A stretch of DNA of 64,000 nucleotides from Rhizobium sp. R634 (lineage in GTDB: Bacteria > Pseudomonadota > Alphaproteobacteria > Rhizobiales > Rhizobiaceae), in contig NZ_LOKW01000010.1 of assembly GCF_002211305.1 (NCBI RefSeq), positions 1 through 64,000 on the forward strand, given 5' to 3'. The translations under genes were made by a program, and so were the position numbers. Positions within the stretch are counted from its first letter, which is position 1. Each line of letters begins with the position of its first letter. Below are positions 43,136 through 53,844 of this stretch, piece after piece. Under the pieces are notes generated by a model. It searched no databases. It saw only the letters and a list, made by a program, of their open reading frames with translations, and had not been told where the DNA came from.

Positions 43136-43276
43136 TCTTTTCTCCTGAGGGGTTATCGTTGGACGCCGCGAGTGCGCATGCAGAATGCGCGCCGGCTTCA
43201 CAGAGATAGGTCAACGCGCCGAGCAAAGGAGGGAGCGGATCAAAAAAAATGATGCGATATCAATGGTGGCGGATGA

Positions 43277-43969
43277 TCATCCGGCATAGGCGAAATAAAC
43301 CTTGCCCCGACCCGGATCAACGATCGTGACGCTGCCGCCTTTTCCATAGGAGTAGAAGGATTCACCTGACTGGATTGCCTGGTCGGCTTCTTGGTCGCGC
43401 CCTTTCTCGATCGGGATGCCGAAGCCGTATTTTTCCAGATATTCGAATATCGTGGGAGGGTGGCGCAAGGGGAGCCCTGCTGCAACCATATCGGCATCGC
43501 GGTCGTAGGGATGCCATAGGCTTGTGGCTGTTTCGTCGCTGCTGTCATCGACAGGCGTTTGGCGCCACGATCCTTTTGCTCCGCCAAGCATATTACCCAG
43601 CCGGTTTCCCTGTTTGCGCGCCCAGTCTGCGCTTTCGTCGGTCAGCCGATAGACAACGAAACCGGTCTCGTTGTCCCCGGGCATGAAACCGGCGCCCCAG
43701 GATTCTTCCAGACGATATTCGATCTCGGCGACTTCGAGCGGTTCCGGAACGCGGGCGAGAACGTAGTTTCGCTCCGCAACTTTCATAGCAATGAAGGGCG
43801 ATGCGAGAGCCCCCAGACCGAGAGCTACGATGAGACCTCTCCGAACGGGTTGATCGGGCTGCGTTCGGCGCCAGAGGCGGCGTATTCCGAGAAAGAGAAT
43901 TACGACGGCGGCTATGATCAGAAGAGCGAAAATGACACGTACAGCCAACATAATAACGACGAATTTCAT
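43277..43969 (-). CDS. Hypothetical membrane-anchored protein
   Basis: A 230-residue protein with two N-terminal membrane helices (VVIMLAVRVIFALLIIAAVV at 4-23 and GLIVALGLGALASPFIAM at 45-62) and a soluble C-terminal domain of about 165 residues. No family recognised. The soluble part has an acidic, aromatic composition (GDNETGFVVYRLTDESADWA). ATG 43969 is chosen as the first Met before the helix. Stands alone. Confidence 0.65.
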   Translation of the reverse strand: MKFVVIMLAVRVIFALLIIAAVVILFLGIRRLWRRTQPDQPVRRGLIVALGLGALASPFIAMKVAERNYVLARVPEPLEVAEIEYRLEESWGAGFMPGDNETGFVVYRLTDESADWARKQGNRLGNMLGGAKGSWRQTPVDDSSDETATSLWHPYDRDADMVAAGLPLRHPPTIFEYLEKYGFGIPIEKGRDQEADQAIQSGESFYSYGKGGSVTIVDPGRGKVYFAYAG

Positions 43970-44108
43970 ATGTGCTCGCAGGAGGGTCCAGGTATGATCG
44001 GGAGACTGAAATTGACCATGCCTAGCAACGTTGCGAAATGGAGGCAATGTCCGGTTGTGGCATATCGGACAACGTCGGACCTGATTCCGGAAGAGCCGCC
44101 ATGCGAGC

Positions 44109-44867
44109 CTAGTGATAGGTCACGGCAGGATCGAATATGCTTTGCAGGAACGGCCGGAGGACTGACTGGGAGTTTTCGCGCGGGATACGATGCCCGCATT
44201 CGAAGATGCTGAGACTGACCGGGGCTCCGGCGTCGGACAGTGCTTCGGCAAATTTCTCGGCCTGGGCGAGGGGCGCGCGGTCGTCGTGCCGTCCATGCAG
44301 GAGAAGTACCTCCGACCGGATCTTATGCGCATGGTGCAGGGCCGAGCGCGAAAGAAAGGCTTGCTTCGACAGGCCGGCTTCGGTTTCGATTGCTCGTTGC
44401 AGGCCGGGCGGACCGCTTGCAAAGGCAGCTTCGAGATCATAGACGCCGCTTGAGAGAATGACGGCTCTGAGATCGGGAAGCTCGGCGGCGACCATGGCCG
44501 AAGCGACGGCGCCCCTGCTGTTGCCGTAGAGGACGATGCGCTCGCGAGCGACGGAGGGTTGTTCTTTCAGGAAGGCGAGGGCGGCCATGATCGCCCGCTG
44601 GGTGGATGGACCGCAGACATCGGCCGGGCCGTCCGAAGCGCCGAAGCCGGGCTGTGAGACGGCTGCCGCCGTGATGTTCAAGCCGCACGAAAAGCGAAGC
44701 AAGGCTCCGCTATCGGCGAATTCCTTCGCGCCGAGGCGAAGGCCGCCCTGATTGCCGTGGACGAACAGGATTGCGCCTGCCGGCGCGGCACTGGTGGCTG
44801 TAACCTGAAAAAGCTCGACGGCAGCGCCATCGCCTCGATCGATCAGATGTCGCGTCACTTCAGGCAT
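44109..44867 (-). CDS. Alpha/beta hydrolase, dienelactone-hydrolase-like
   Basis: A 252-residue hydrolase. Elements seen: the oxyanion strand AILFVHGNQGG, the nucleophile elbow YGNSRGAVAS with Ser117, the acid in LHGRHDDRAP and the base His in FECGHRIPRE. Similar to esterases and acyl-peptide-hydrolase-like proteins; no substrate. Start set at ATG 44867; the frame upstream to 45071 runs through a repeat element and is not protein-like. Confidence 0.8.
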   Translation of the reverse strand: MPEVTRHLIDRGDGAAVELFQVTATSAAPAGAILFVHGNQGGLRLGAKEFADSGALLRFSCGLNITAAAVSQPGFGASDGPADVCGPSTQRAIMAALAFLKEQPSVARERIVLYGNSRGAVASAMVAAELPDLRAVILSSGVYDLEAAFASGPPGLQRAIETEAGLSKQAFLSRSALHHAHKIRSEVLLLHGRHDDRAPLAQAEKFAEALSDAGAPVSLSIFECGHRIPRENSQSVLRPFLQSIFDPAVTYH

Positions 44868-44997
44868 AGGCACCGCCAGGTTTTCTTCGCCGACCGACGA
44901 TAGGCAGGCATGGGAGGTTGTCAATCTGTGGTTTTGGTGGAAGCGGACGTGGTTTGAGAGCCGTGGCCTCGCGTTTCGGTTGTCCGCAAACCTCGAC

Positions 44998-45076
44998 GTC
45001 ATCCTCGGCCTTGTGCCGAGGATCTGCTGCCCTGTCGAACGGAGGCAGATGCTCGGGACAAGCCCGAGCATGACGG
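44998..45076. repeat. CTCGGC-hairpin repeat, copy 1
   Basis: Two hairpins in a row: CCTCGGCCTTGTGCCGAGG (45003-45021) and CTCGGGACAAGCCCGAG (45052-45068), ending CATGACGG. A near-identical pair is at 62678-62746. It sits between two same-strand genes, upstream of the hydrolase start and downstream of the ABC exporter. Confidence 0.85.
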
Positions 45077-45140
45077 AAGGAGAGGTTGGCCGATCCTCGT
45101 CAGTCGCAGAGACGCCGGGGCGTCAGCCCCGGCATTCCAA

Positions 45141-46931
<1,791 letters not shown>

Positions 46932-47326
46932 TTTATTCAGCCCCGGGCACGTGTCGGCGCCGGTCCTCAAAATCGAGAGTTAAAAGACACAGCCCACGCG
47001 GGAGACGAAGTGATCCCGTCAGATCAATCGGGCTGTGAAGGAAGAATAAACCGCACGGGCGCGCTCAAGGCGGGCCGCGAATGGGAATGACCTACTGTCG
47101 GAGCATTCCACGGGGGGAGGTTTCGATGATCGATACTGTCATTCAACGCCTCCCTTTTGTTCGATCTGGAGCGGTGGACATCTTGTAGCCGAGCATTTCG
47201 CCATTGCCAAGCAGGAAATTACAACCTGACGGAAAGTGATGCGGAAACGACACAATTTGGCGTCTGGACGATCAAAAGACGACAACCTAAAAGATTAGGC
47301 CTGCCGGCCTATCGGGGAGGAGAAGC
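46932..47326. other. Intergenic region, no gene seen
   Basis: Divergent region between the ABC exporter and the GFA-family gene. A small CCTAA-AAGA-TTAGG inverted repeat sits at 47286-47299 just before the GFA ribosome site and could be a regulator site. No repeat-family member or credible frame. Confidence 0.5.
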
Positions 47327-47827
47327 ATGAAACGCATCGAGATGGAGTTAAGCGGCGGCTGCCAGTGCGGCGCCGTGCGCTACCGCGCAACCGCGATGTT
47401 CGACAATTCGCATCTCTGCCATTGCCGCATGTGCCAGAAAGCCTCGGGCGGCATCTTTGCCGCGCTCGTCGCCGCGCCCGACGATGCGCTGAGCTGGACA
47501 CGCGGGAAGCCGAGCGTCTGGAAGAGCTCGGAGCTCGTCGAGCGCGGCTTCTGCGCCAATTGCGGCACTCCGCTGTTTTTCCACCACCTCGAAAACGGCC
47601 GCACCAACCTGATGATCGGCTCGCTCGACGATCCGCACGCCTTCCCGCCGCATGCCAACACCTGCACCGAGAACATGGTGACATGGTTCGATACGATCAC
47701 GGCCATCGAAAATACCGGCGCAACCGAAACCAACGGCGCCGACTGGGCGGCGGCGATCAAGAAGAGCAGCAACCAGCACCCGGATCACGATACCGCTGAA
47801 TGGGCGGTGACGGGGCGAGATCGCTGA
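47327..47827 (+). CDS. GFA (glutathione-dependent formaldehyde-activating) family protein
   Basis: A 166-residue zinc protein of the CENP-V/GFA fold. The seven family cysteines are present: Cys12 and Cys14 (GGCQCGAVRY), Cys31, Cys33 and Cys36 (LCHCRMCQKAS), Cys76 and Cys79 (GFCANCGTPLF). The namesake activity is doubtful for most members, so the role is open. Strong GGGGAGGAG ribosome site. The VOC gene 28 bases downstream may be co-transcribed. Confidence 0.9.
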   Translation: MKRIEMELSGGCQCGAVRYRATAMFDNSHLCHCRMCQKASGGIFAALVAAPDDALSWTRGKPSVWKSSELVERGFCANCGTPLFFHHLENGRTNLMIGSLDDPHAFPPHANTCTENMVTWFDTITAIENTGATETNGADWAAAIKKSSNQHPDHDTAEWAVTGRDR

Positions 47828-47855
47828 GATCACCTCTGAAACAGCGGGAGGCAGC

Positions 47856-48215
47856 ATGCCGAAGGTCGTGGGAATTGGCGGTGTGTTCTTCAGGGCGGCG
47901 GATCCGGCCAGGCTTGCCGCGTGGTATGAGAGGCATCTTGGGATTGCCGACCTGCACAAATCCGTCTGGCAGCAGGAGGCGGGGATGACCATTTTTGGCC
48001 CCTTCTCCAGGGATACCGACTATTTCGGACGAGCAGAACAACAGTGGATGATCAACTTCAGGGTTGATGATCTCGATGGGCTGATGGCAAATCTCAAGGC
48101 AAGCGGGATCGCTGTGGAAACGCGGGCCGAGTGGGACTCCGAAGTCGGTCGCTTTGCGCGGATTCACGATCCTGAGGGTAATCCGATCGAGCTCTGGGAG
48201 CCAGCGAAGGGATGA
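47856..48215 (+). CDS. VOC family protein
   Basis: A 119-residue single-module VOC protein: GIGGVFFRAADPARLAAWYE opening, WMINFRVDDLDGLMANLKAS second half, DPEGNPIELWEP end. Substrate unknown. GGGAGG precedes the ATG. Probably in one unit with the upstream GFA gene. Confidence 0.88.
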   Translation: MPKVVGIGGVFFRAADPARLAAWYERHLGIADLHKSVWQQEAGMTIFGPFSRDTDYFGRAEQQWMINFRVDDLDGLMANLKASGIAVETRAEWDSEVGRFARIHDPEGNPIELWEPAKG

Positions 48216-48234
48216 CGGCGAAGGCCGCGCCTCT

Positions 48235-48576
48235 TCAAGCGTTCAGGCGTTTGAACGTACGCCACGTCAGCCAGGCAAGGGCCTGCCCAACCAGGCCGCC
48301 GCCGATCACGGGTACGACGAAGAACGAGAGAAAGAGCCCGACAAGCCCTATCAGCGCGAACAGGCCTTTCAACGAGTCGCTGGTGGTGCAGCTATCGCCC
48401 CAATAGCACAGGCCGAGAGCCGTCATCGCTAGGGTTATGGCCAGTATCTTGATCATCAGCCAGGTGTATTCGAGCCTGAAGCTGCCCTTGGCGAGTTGAC
48501 GATACGTCAGGAGAGCGCTGACCAAGATGATTGGTATCGCCGCAAATCCAAACGTCGTGAAATCGCCTATGTCCAT
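48235..48576 (-). CDS. Hypothetical membrane protein
   Basis: A 113-residue protein with three predicted helices: TFGFAAIPIILVSALLTYR (about 7-25), TWLMIKILAITLAMTALGL (about 38-56) and LFALIGLVGLFLSFFVVPVI (about 71-90). A Cys pair lies in the loop (LCYWGDSCTTSD). No family recognised. Start at ATG 48576 is the first Met before the first helix; the frame to 48777 is rejected. Convergent with the VOC gene. Confidence 0.65.
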   Translation of the reverse strand: MDIGDFTTFGFAAIPIILVSALLTYRQLAKGSFRLEYTWLMIKILAITLAMTALGLCYWGDSCTTSDSLKGLFALIGLVGLFLSFFVVPVIGGGLVGQALAWLTWRTFKRLNA

Positions 48577-48769
48577 TGGAGCCCCGCAGGTCTGATAGCC
48601 GCAGGCTACCAAGCGAGATTTAAGAAAGCGGAAGCAGATCGTTAAGCCGGGCTTCTCCATAATGCGGACGTAAACCAATTGCAAAACAAAAGCAGTCGCG
48701 CTAGCTTGGCTCCATCGCATAAGCTGACAAGCTCCGCACGGATGTGCCCTCCAGGGAAAGGAAGTGGCT

Positions 48770-49300
48770 ATGGCCAAGCTCGTGTTCGGAATGAACCAGT
48801 CGCTGGACGGCTACGTCGATCATATGGCGTTTGGGCCGAGCCCGGTGCTCTTTCGCCATTTCATCGAGTCGGCGCAGCAGCAGGCGGGCAGCGTGTATGG
48901 CCGCACGATGTATGAGATCATGCGCTACTGGGACGACGAGCATCCGGAATGGGGTGCGCCGGAGCGGGAATATGCGGCGGCATGGCGGAGCCAGACGAAA
49001 TGGGTCGTTTCGCGCTCGCTGACGTCTGTGGGGCCGAACGCCATTCTCGTTCAAGGCGATCTCGAGGGTGCGATGCGGGCCTTGAAGGCCGAGCGGGACG
49101 GGGAGATCGAAGTGGCCGGCCCGCAGCTGGCTTACAGCCTCACCCAACTCGGGCTGATCGACGAATATATCATCTATCTGCATCCCGTCGTGCTCGGCCA
49201 CGGCACGCCGTATTTCGCCGGACCCCGGCCGCCGCTGCGGCTTCTCAGCCATGACCGGATCGACGAGAATGTGATCAGGCTGGTTTACGCTCCGGCCTGA
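48770..49300 (+). CDS. RibD C-terminal / dihydrofolate reductase family protein
   Basis: A 176-residue NADPH-binding reductase-like protein. The DHFR-like RibD_C signature runs from KLVFGMNQSLDGYVD (catalytic region) through VYGRTMYEIM to IEVAGPQLAYSLTQLGLIDEY. Members of this stand-alone type are of unknown substrate. AAAGGAAG before ATG 48770 sets the start (GTG 48764 is possible). Confidence 0.88.
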   Translation: MAKLVFGMNQSLDGYVDHMAFGPSPVLFRHFIESAQQQAGSVYGRTMYEIMRYWDDEHPEWGAPEREYAAAWRSQTKWVVSRSLTSVGPNAILVQGDLEGAMRALKAERDGEIEVAGPQLAYSLTQLGLIDEYIIYLHPVVLGHGTPYFAGPRPPLRLLSHDRIDENVIRLVYAPA

Positions 49301-49313
49301 TGCCGCGCGGGGG

Positions 49314-49697
49314 CTATTGCTGCGCGGGCTGGAAGAGTTCGACGAGATTGCCGGAGGGATCGACGATCAGGATCTGCGCGCCGCCCGGCCCGGTGACCAC
49401 ATCGTTGCGGAAGCGGACGCCGCTTGCGCGCAGGCGCGCCACCTCGGCTGAGAGATCATCGACGACCAGGTGAATGCGGTTCCAGCCGCCGGGCGCCGGC
49501 TGCTCGCCATCGGGCATCGGCCGGCCGGCCGAGCTCGCCGGACCGCTGAGGAGCAGACGCAAGGCGCCGCGCCTGACATCGGCGAAAGCGGGCGCATGTT
49601 TGGAGATCAGGGAGAAGCCGAGATGGGTGACGTACCATTCCACCGACGCCTCGACGTTCTCGACCATGTAGCGCACATTGACTGTCTCGTCGGCCAT
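49314..49697 (-). CDS. VOC family protein
   Basis: A 127-residue VOC module: VNVRYMVENVEASVEWYVTH at the start, RIHLVVDDLSAEVARLRASG in the second half and DPSGNLVELFQPA at the end. The middle has a variable Pro/Gly-rich linker. Substrate unknown. GAGG six bases before ATG 49697. Convergent with the RibD-like gene, 13 bases apart. Confidence 0.88.
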   Translation of the reverse strand: MADETVNVRYMVENVEASVEWYVTHLGFSLISKHAPAFADVRRGALRLLLSGPASSAGRPMPDGEQPAPGGWNRIHLVVDDLSAEVARLRASGVRFRNDVVTGPGGAQILIVDPSGNLVELFQPAQQ

Positions 49698-49834
49698 GGC
49701 TGCCTCGCAAGGTTGGACGGAAGGGGAGTTTATCAAATCCGGCTCCGGTTGGAAAATCGCCCAGGCACAGAACGCAAGCCTGCGGGCCGGAATGCCTGGA
49801 TCATCCCGGCCGTTTTTCTGAGGGCGACGGGAGC

Positions 49835-50032
49835 ATGACTGTCCGGCCGCGCGCGGCGCGCTACATGCGGGGCATGGACATGATCTATGCCTTGCTCATC
49901 ATCGCCGCCGCCGTCACCATCATCTTCCTTGCCGGCCGCTGGAACACCTCCGATGCCGACCATTATATGGGTTTCGGCAATCTGCGGTCGCGCCGCAAGC
50001 AGGATGCGGACGACGAGACGAAACAGGAATGA
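49835..50032 (+). CDS. Small single-pass membrane protein
   Basis: Up to 65 residues; translation more likely begins at MDMIYALLII (49874). One membrane helix (IYALLIIAAAVTIIFLAG) is followed by an acidic/basic tail (RSRRKQDADDETKQE). No family recognised and no strong ribosome site. The gene end lies 16 bases from the stop of the convergent DUF2087 gene. Confidence 0.5.
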   Translation: MTVRPRAARYMRGMDMIYALLIIAAAVTIIFLAGRWNTSDADHYMGFGNLRSRRKQDADDETKQE

Positions 50033-50048
50033 GCGGCGGGCCTGGCCG

Positions 50049-50594
50049 TCAGCGGGATGAGCGCAGACGCAGGATTGCGGCCGCGTTCGGCGGCATCGGC
50101 CGCTCGATGCGCCTGTAGACGCTGCCGTCGCGCGTTCTGTTCATCAGCCGGAGTTCGCAGAGCTCGCGCCGCAGCAGGGCGTGATCTCCAAACAGGTGCC
50201 TTTCCTTGAGAAGCACGTTGATTTCCTTTTCCGGCATGTCTCGCGCCGCCGGCATTTGCGACCAGAGAAGCCAGAGCGCCGTTATCTGGTCCATGCGTCG
50301 GGAGGGCCAGCGGGTCAGGCGAAACTGATCGTCGAAGCTGCGTTGCACCCGGTCGATCAGCTTGCGGTCGATCTCCCGCCCGGCGGCGGGGGCGGGCGCC
50401 GGCACGGCTTCTTCGTTCCCGGCATCGGCCCTGGCGCGCAGGCTCTGAAAATTGCCGTGGCCGGCGGCTCTTGCCAGCATGTTGAGGAAATGCAGATGCG
50501 AGGGAAGCCCCGGATGCGCGGAGAGCTGCGCCCGCAGCGATTTGGCGAATGCGGAGGTGTCGCTCACATTGAGCGGAATGCGTGTTCTGGACAT
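50049..50594 (-). CDS. DUF2087 family protein
   Basis: A 181-residue protein. The C-terminal 95 residues match DUF2087: RWPSRRMDQITALWLLWSQM, then EKEINVLLKERHLFGDHALL and the SVYRRIERP end. The N-terminal 60 residues are helical with a HLHFLNMLARAAGHGN stretch. DUF2087 proteins often accompany winged-helix regulators and may bind DNA; no enzymatic role is known. AAAGGATAGG precedes the start. Confidence 0.88.
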   Translation of the reverse strand: MSRTRIPLNVSDTSAFAKSLRAQLSAHPGLPSHLHFLNMLARAAGHGNFQSLRARADAGNEEAVPAPAPAAGREIDRKLIDRVQRSFDDQFRLTRWPSRRMDQITALWLLWSQMPAARDMPEKEINVLLKERHLFGDHALLRRELCELRLMNRTRDGSVYRRIERPMPPNAAAILRLRSSR

Positions 50595-50936
50595 GACCTA
50601 TCCTTTGGTCGTGCCGCTCCAGATGGATTATCGGTGATCGCCCTTCCGACATGGCACGGGATCGGTGTCCATATCGTCTTACCTGTCAGGTTTAGCGTGT
50701 TCCGGAGAACGGCGATGCCTGGGTGAACTGCAGACCCGACACTGCGATTAGCACCGGGACGTCGATATTTCAACTGCGGTTCAGGCGGCGGCGGCCGCGA
50801 TGGCTTTTCACGCCGATCGCCGCTCCCTTGCCTGGCTTCAGCTTATCTCGGCGTGGAACGGAACAGATGAGGCCTCCTGGATGTTAGGGGGCGACAGCTG
50901 CCATCCGGCGCGTTGTGTGGCATGGAGAGAGACAGG
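50595..50936. other. Intergenic region, no gene seen
   Basis: Divergent region between the DUF2087 and DUF2231 genes. No repeat-family member, hairpin or convincing frame is seen. It presumably contains both promoters. Confidence 0.5.
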
Positions 50937-51398
50937 ATGAACCCGAAAAGTACGTTCAGCATAGCAGGCCATCCGATCCATCCGATGCTGATCCCCTTTC
51001 CGGTCGCAGCCTTCGCCGGAACGCTCGTCGTCGACATCGTCTACGCCCGCTCGGGTGACCCGGCCTGGGCGGCGGCGGCGAACTGGATGCTCGGCGCCGG
51101 ACTTGTCATGGCGGCACTCGCCGCAATCGCCGGCTTCATCGACTTTTTCGGCGACAGCCGCATTCGCGGCCTGCGCGATGCCTGGTTTCACATGGTCGGC
51201 AACCTGGTTCTTGTTCTGATCGAGGCCGTCAATCTCTGGCGGCGTTTGGCCGAGGGGCCGGATTTCATCGTGCCCACCGGACTGGTGCTGTCCCTGGTCG
51301 CCACGGCGATCCTCCTGTTCAATGGCTGGAAGGGCTGGGAGATGGTCTATCGGCATCGCGTCGGTGTCAGCGAGGAGCCGGGGAAGACGACGCGCTGA
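50937..51398 (+). CDS. DUF2231 family membrane protein
   Basis: A 153-residue inner-membrane protein with four helices. The DUF2231 signature is FSIAGHPIHPMLIPFPVAAF, where the His residues may bind heme or metal; AGFIDFFGDSRIRGLRDAWF follows helix 3. Function unknown. ATG 50937 is preferred; in-frame ATG 50922 is possible. Its stop TGA overlaps the ATG of the DUF488 gene by one base, so the two are coupled. Confidence 0.88.
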   Translation: MNPKSTFSIAGHPIHPMLIPFPVAAFAGTLVVDIVYARSGDPAWAAAANWMLGAGLVMAALAAIAGFIDFFGDSRIRGLRDAWFHMVGNLVLVLIEAVNLWRRLAEGPDFIVPTGLVLSLVATAILLFNGWKGWEMVYRHRVGVSEEPGKTTR

Positions 51399-51967
51399 TG
51401 CGGACGGCCGCTTCGCCGCCAGGTCCGGAAAGCCGTGATGTCCCGTCCGTTTTCACGATCGGGCACTCGACACGGACGATCGCCGAATTCGTCAATCTCC
51501 TGCGTTGCGGAGCGGTCGAACTCGTGATCGACGTGCGCCGCATGCCGCGCTCGCGCGCCAATCCTCAATATAATGAGGACGTGCTCGGCAGCGAACTCGC
51601 GCCATACCAGATTGCCTATGCCAGGATTGCCGAACTCGGCGGCTTGCGCAAAAAATCCGGCATTCCCGAGGAGGCAAACGGCTTCTGGACCAATCGCAGC
51701 TTTCACAATTATGCCGATTATGCCTTATCGCCGGAGTTCCGGGCGGGGCTGCTCCAACTGCTAGCGATTTCGGCGAAACGGCGCACTGCCATCATGTGTG
51801 CCGAGTCCGTCTGGTGGCGGTGCCACCGCCGGATCATCGCCGATTACCTGATCGATGCCGGCCGGCCCGTCTTCCATCTCATGGGGACGGACGAAGTGCA
51901 GCCCGCAAAAATCACCGACGGAGCGATACCGGCCGAAGACGGCCTGCGCTATCCGCCTGGAGGCTGA
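51398..51967 (+). CDS. DUF488 family protein
   Basis: A 189-residue cytoplasmic protein. DUF488 landmarks: FTIGHSTRTIAEFVNLL, LVIDVRRMPRSRANPQYNED and the Cys-His block MCAESVWWRCHRRIIADYLI. The family has no agreed function but shows a fold suited to nucleic-acid or nucleotide binding. It is translationally coupled to the DUF2231 gene and ends four bases before the convergent DUF2233 gene. Confidence 0.88.
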   Translation: MRTAASPPGPESRDVPSVFTIGHSTRTIAEFVNLLRCGAVELVIDVRRMPRSRANPQYNEDVLGSELAPYQIAYARIAELGGLRKKSGIPEEANGFWTNRSFHNYADYALSPEFRAGLLQLLAISAKRRTAIMCAESVWWRCHRRIIADYLIDAGRPVFHLMGTDEVQPAKITDGAIPAEDGLRYPPGG

Positions 51968-51971
51968 GGCG

Positions 51972-52748
51972 TTACTCGACCAGGCCGAGGATGGGACCGT
52001 AGCCGCCGTGCCAGGAGCGGTCGTTGCGGCCAAGCGCGGGATCGTAGAGCCCGACACCGCGGCCGCCATCGAGAAAGAGCGCGTCCTGGCATTGCAGCTG
52101 ATCGCGGAACAGCCGGGCGAAATCGTGGAAATTCACCCCGTCCTCGCTGATTGCAAAGCGCACCGCGCCGCCGGCGCAGATGCCGATACCGTTGCGGCGG
52201 GTGCGGTCGGTGGAGCCGGGGATGAAGATCGGGTTCAGCTTGCCTGAAATGACCAGCATCGGGCCGGACTGGGTGGCGAAACGCGCGGCCGGGCGGCGCT
52301 TGAGGAATTCGCCGGTCGGCAGGATCGTGGCGCCGGCTTCATCGAGGTAGAAGACGCCATTCGGCTTCTTGTAGAAATTCGGCACCGGCCCGGCGGAGCC
52401 GTCGTTCTTTGCCTTGTTGGCGGGTTTCAACTCCTTGCCGTTTTCGACGTAAAGCCCGAGTGGCGAGAAATCCTGCCGGTACATGCCGGCATTGACGGCA
52501 AAGACGAGCTTGCGCCCCTCGGCCTGAAGGGCTTCGGCGAGGCTGGAGAAATAACGGTACGGCTCGCCATCGGCGCCCTTCCAGAACAGGCGAAGGTCGG
52601 CTTTGCCGGGGTCCACCGTGCAGACGATGTAATCGGCGCCTTCGAAGCTCTGCGGCTGGCAGGGGTCTGCCTGCGCGGATCGCAGGGAGCCGGCTGCGGC
52701 CGCCAGCAGCGTGAATGCGGCGAGGAGGGCGTGTTTGAGAGGGGGCAT
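51972..52748 (-). CDS. Exported DUF2233 (phosphodiester glycosidase-like) protein
   Basis: A 258-residue protein with a signal peptide (LKHALLAAFTLLAAAAGSLR) and an NAGPA-like DUF2233 domain: KLVFAVNAGMYRQDFSPLGL with VENGKEL, then GICAGGAVRFAISEDGVNF and DALFLDGGRGVGLYD. Related enzymes remove N-acetylglucosamine from phosphodiesters. A periplasmic role on sugar-phosphodiester substrates is possible but unproven. No strong ribosome site. Confidence 0.85.
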   Translation of the reverse strand: MPPLKHALLAAFTLLAAAAGSLRSAQADPCQPQSFEGADYIVCTVDPGKADLRLFWKGADGEPYRYFSSLAEALQAEGRKLVFAVNAGMYRQDFSPLGLYVENGKELKPANKAKNDGSAGPVPNFYKKPNGVFYLDEAGATILPTGEFLKRRPAARFATQSGPMLVISGKLNPIFIPGSTDRTRRNGIGICAGGAVRFAISEDGVNFHDFARLFRDQLQCQDALFLDGGRGVGLYDPALGRNDRSWHGGYGPILGLVE

Positions 52749-52920
52749 CGGCGGGGCTTTCTTTGAGATCGGCAGTGAATGCTATCCGTGGGACTGCAAT
52801 ATGCGGTCGGTGGGGCGGGGGCAATGATTGGGTGGCTTGTCCGTGGCTTCCAATGTTCTTGTTATGTTCGTAATTGCCAGTTATAAATCACCCGAACCTG
52901 CAACTGGGAGAGGGAAAATC

Positions 52921-53304
52921 ATGAGTGTCTACGCAACGGTCGGCGCGATCGATTCCGTCAGGTCGAATGCTTTTTACGATGCCGTCCTGGCGACGATCGG
53001 CTGGCGGCAGCATCAGGAATTTCCGGGCTGGCGGGCCTATTCCGAAGGCGGGACGGGCGAAGGGTTCGTTCTCTGGGTCTGCACGCCGTTCGACGGTGCG
53101 CCGGCGAGCGCCGGAAACGGCGCGATGATCGGCTTCATGGCGAAATCGCGCGCCGAGGTGCATTCCTTCTACGAGGCCGCCATGGCGAATGGCGGGACGG
53201 ACGAAGGCGGGCCTGATCCGCGTCCGCAATACGGGCCGGACTGGTACGCCGCCTATATGCGCGACCCGGCCGGGAACAAGATCGCCATCGTGTTCAATGG
53301 GTGA
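52921..53304 (+). CDS. VOC family protein
   Basis: A 127-residue VOC module: YATVGAIDSVRSNAFYDAVL first half, MIGFMAKSRAEVHSFYEAAM second half, YMRDPAGNKIAIVFNG end. Substrate unknown. GGGAGAGGG precedes ATG 52921; the frame back to 52828 is not supported. Single gene. Confidence 0.88.
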   Translation: MSVYATVGAIDSVRSNAFYDAVLATIGWRQHQEFPGWRAYSEGGTGEGFVLWVCTPFDGAPASAGNGAMIGFMAKSRAEVHSFYEAAMANGGTDEGGPDPRPQYGPDWYAAYMRDPAGNKIAIVFNG

Positions 53305-53340
53305 GGGGTGCGCGATGCCTGGGGTGGGCACCGGCTGCTC

Positions 53341-53781
53341 CTATTTCAGAAACCCTTGATCTTGCCCCTGCTTCAGAGCCTCGCAGCCGCCAAGGTCTTG
53401 AACCGCAGTGGATGCCCATTCCCGTACCTGCCGGTCGCTCAATGCGAGCTTGGAATCTCCGCCTTGAGCGAGGCGCTTCAAGCTTGCGTCCTCCAGCCAG
53501 GCTATCGATTTCTCGACGTCCGCGTAAATCTCGGTTCCGGGGCCGCAGCCGTGCTTTTCAAGATGTCCCAGAAAATATGGCCGCATCTGCTGCCGGGGCG
53601 CTCCGCAATATTTCTCCGCAAGGGCAAACATCATCAGCGCATATTCCATGCCCATGAAGCGCGTTTCGATCTGTTCGCCCGGCTTGTAACTGGTTTTGCA
53701 GATATTCTGCGCATGAGCGGCAGCGGGCAGGAGCAGCAAGGACGCCGATAGCATGGCGCTGATCTTTCGGAACAAAGGCAT
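53341..53781 (-). CDS. Hypothetical exported protein
   Basis: A 146-residue protein with a clean signal peptide (ISAMLSASLLLLPAAAHAQN) and a small helical mature part with four cysteines (NICKTS, KYCGAP, GCGPG, GGCEALK), probably two disulphides. No family recognised. ATG 53781 has GGGAGGAG immediately before it, closer than usual; GTG 53805 is an alternative start. Confidence 0.7.
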   Translation of the reverse strand: MPLFRKISAMLSASLLLLPAAAHAQNICKTSYKPGEQIETRFMGMEYALMMFALAEKYCGAPRQQMRPYFLGHLEKHGCGPGTEIYADVEKSIAWLEDASLKRLAQGGDSKLALSDRQVREWASTAVQDLGGCEALKQGQDQGFLK

Positions 53782-53844
53782 CTCCTCCCGGCGATTTGTC
53801 TTCACGTTGAAGCTGCAAATTCCGGAGGTTTTGTGACCTGCCGC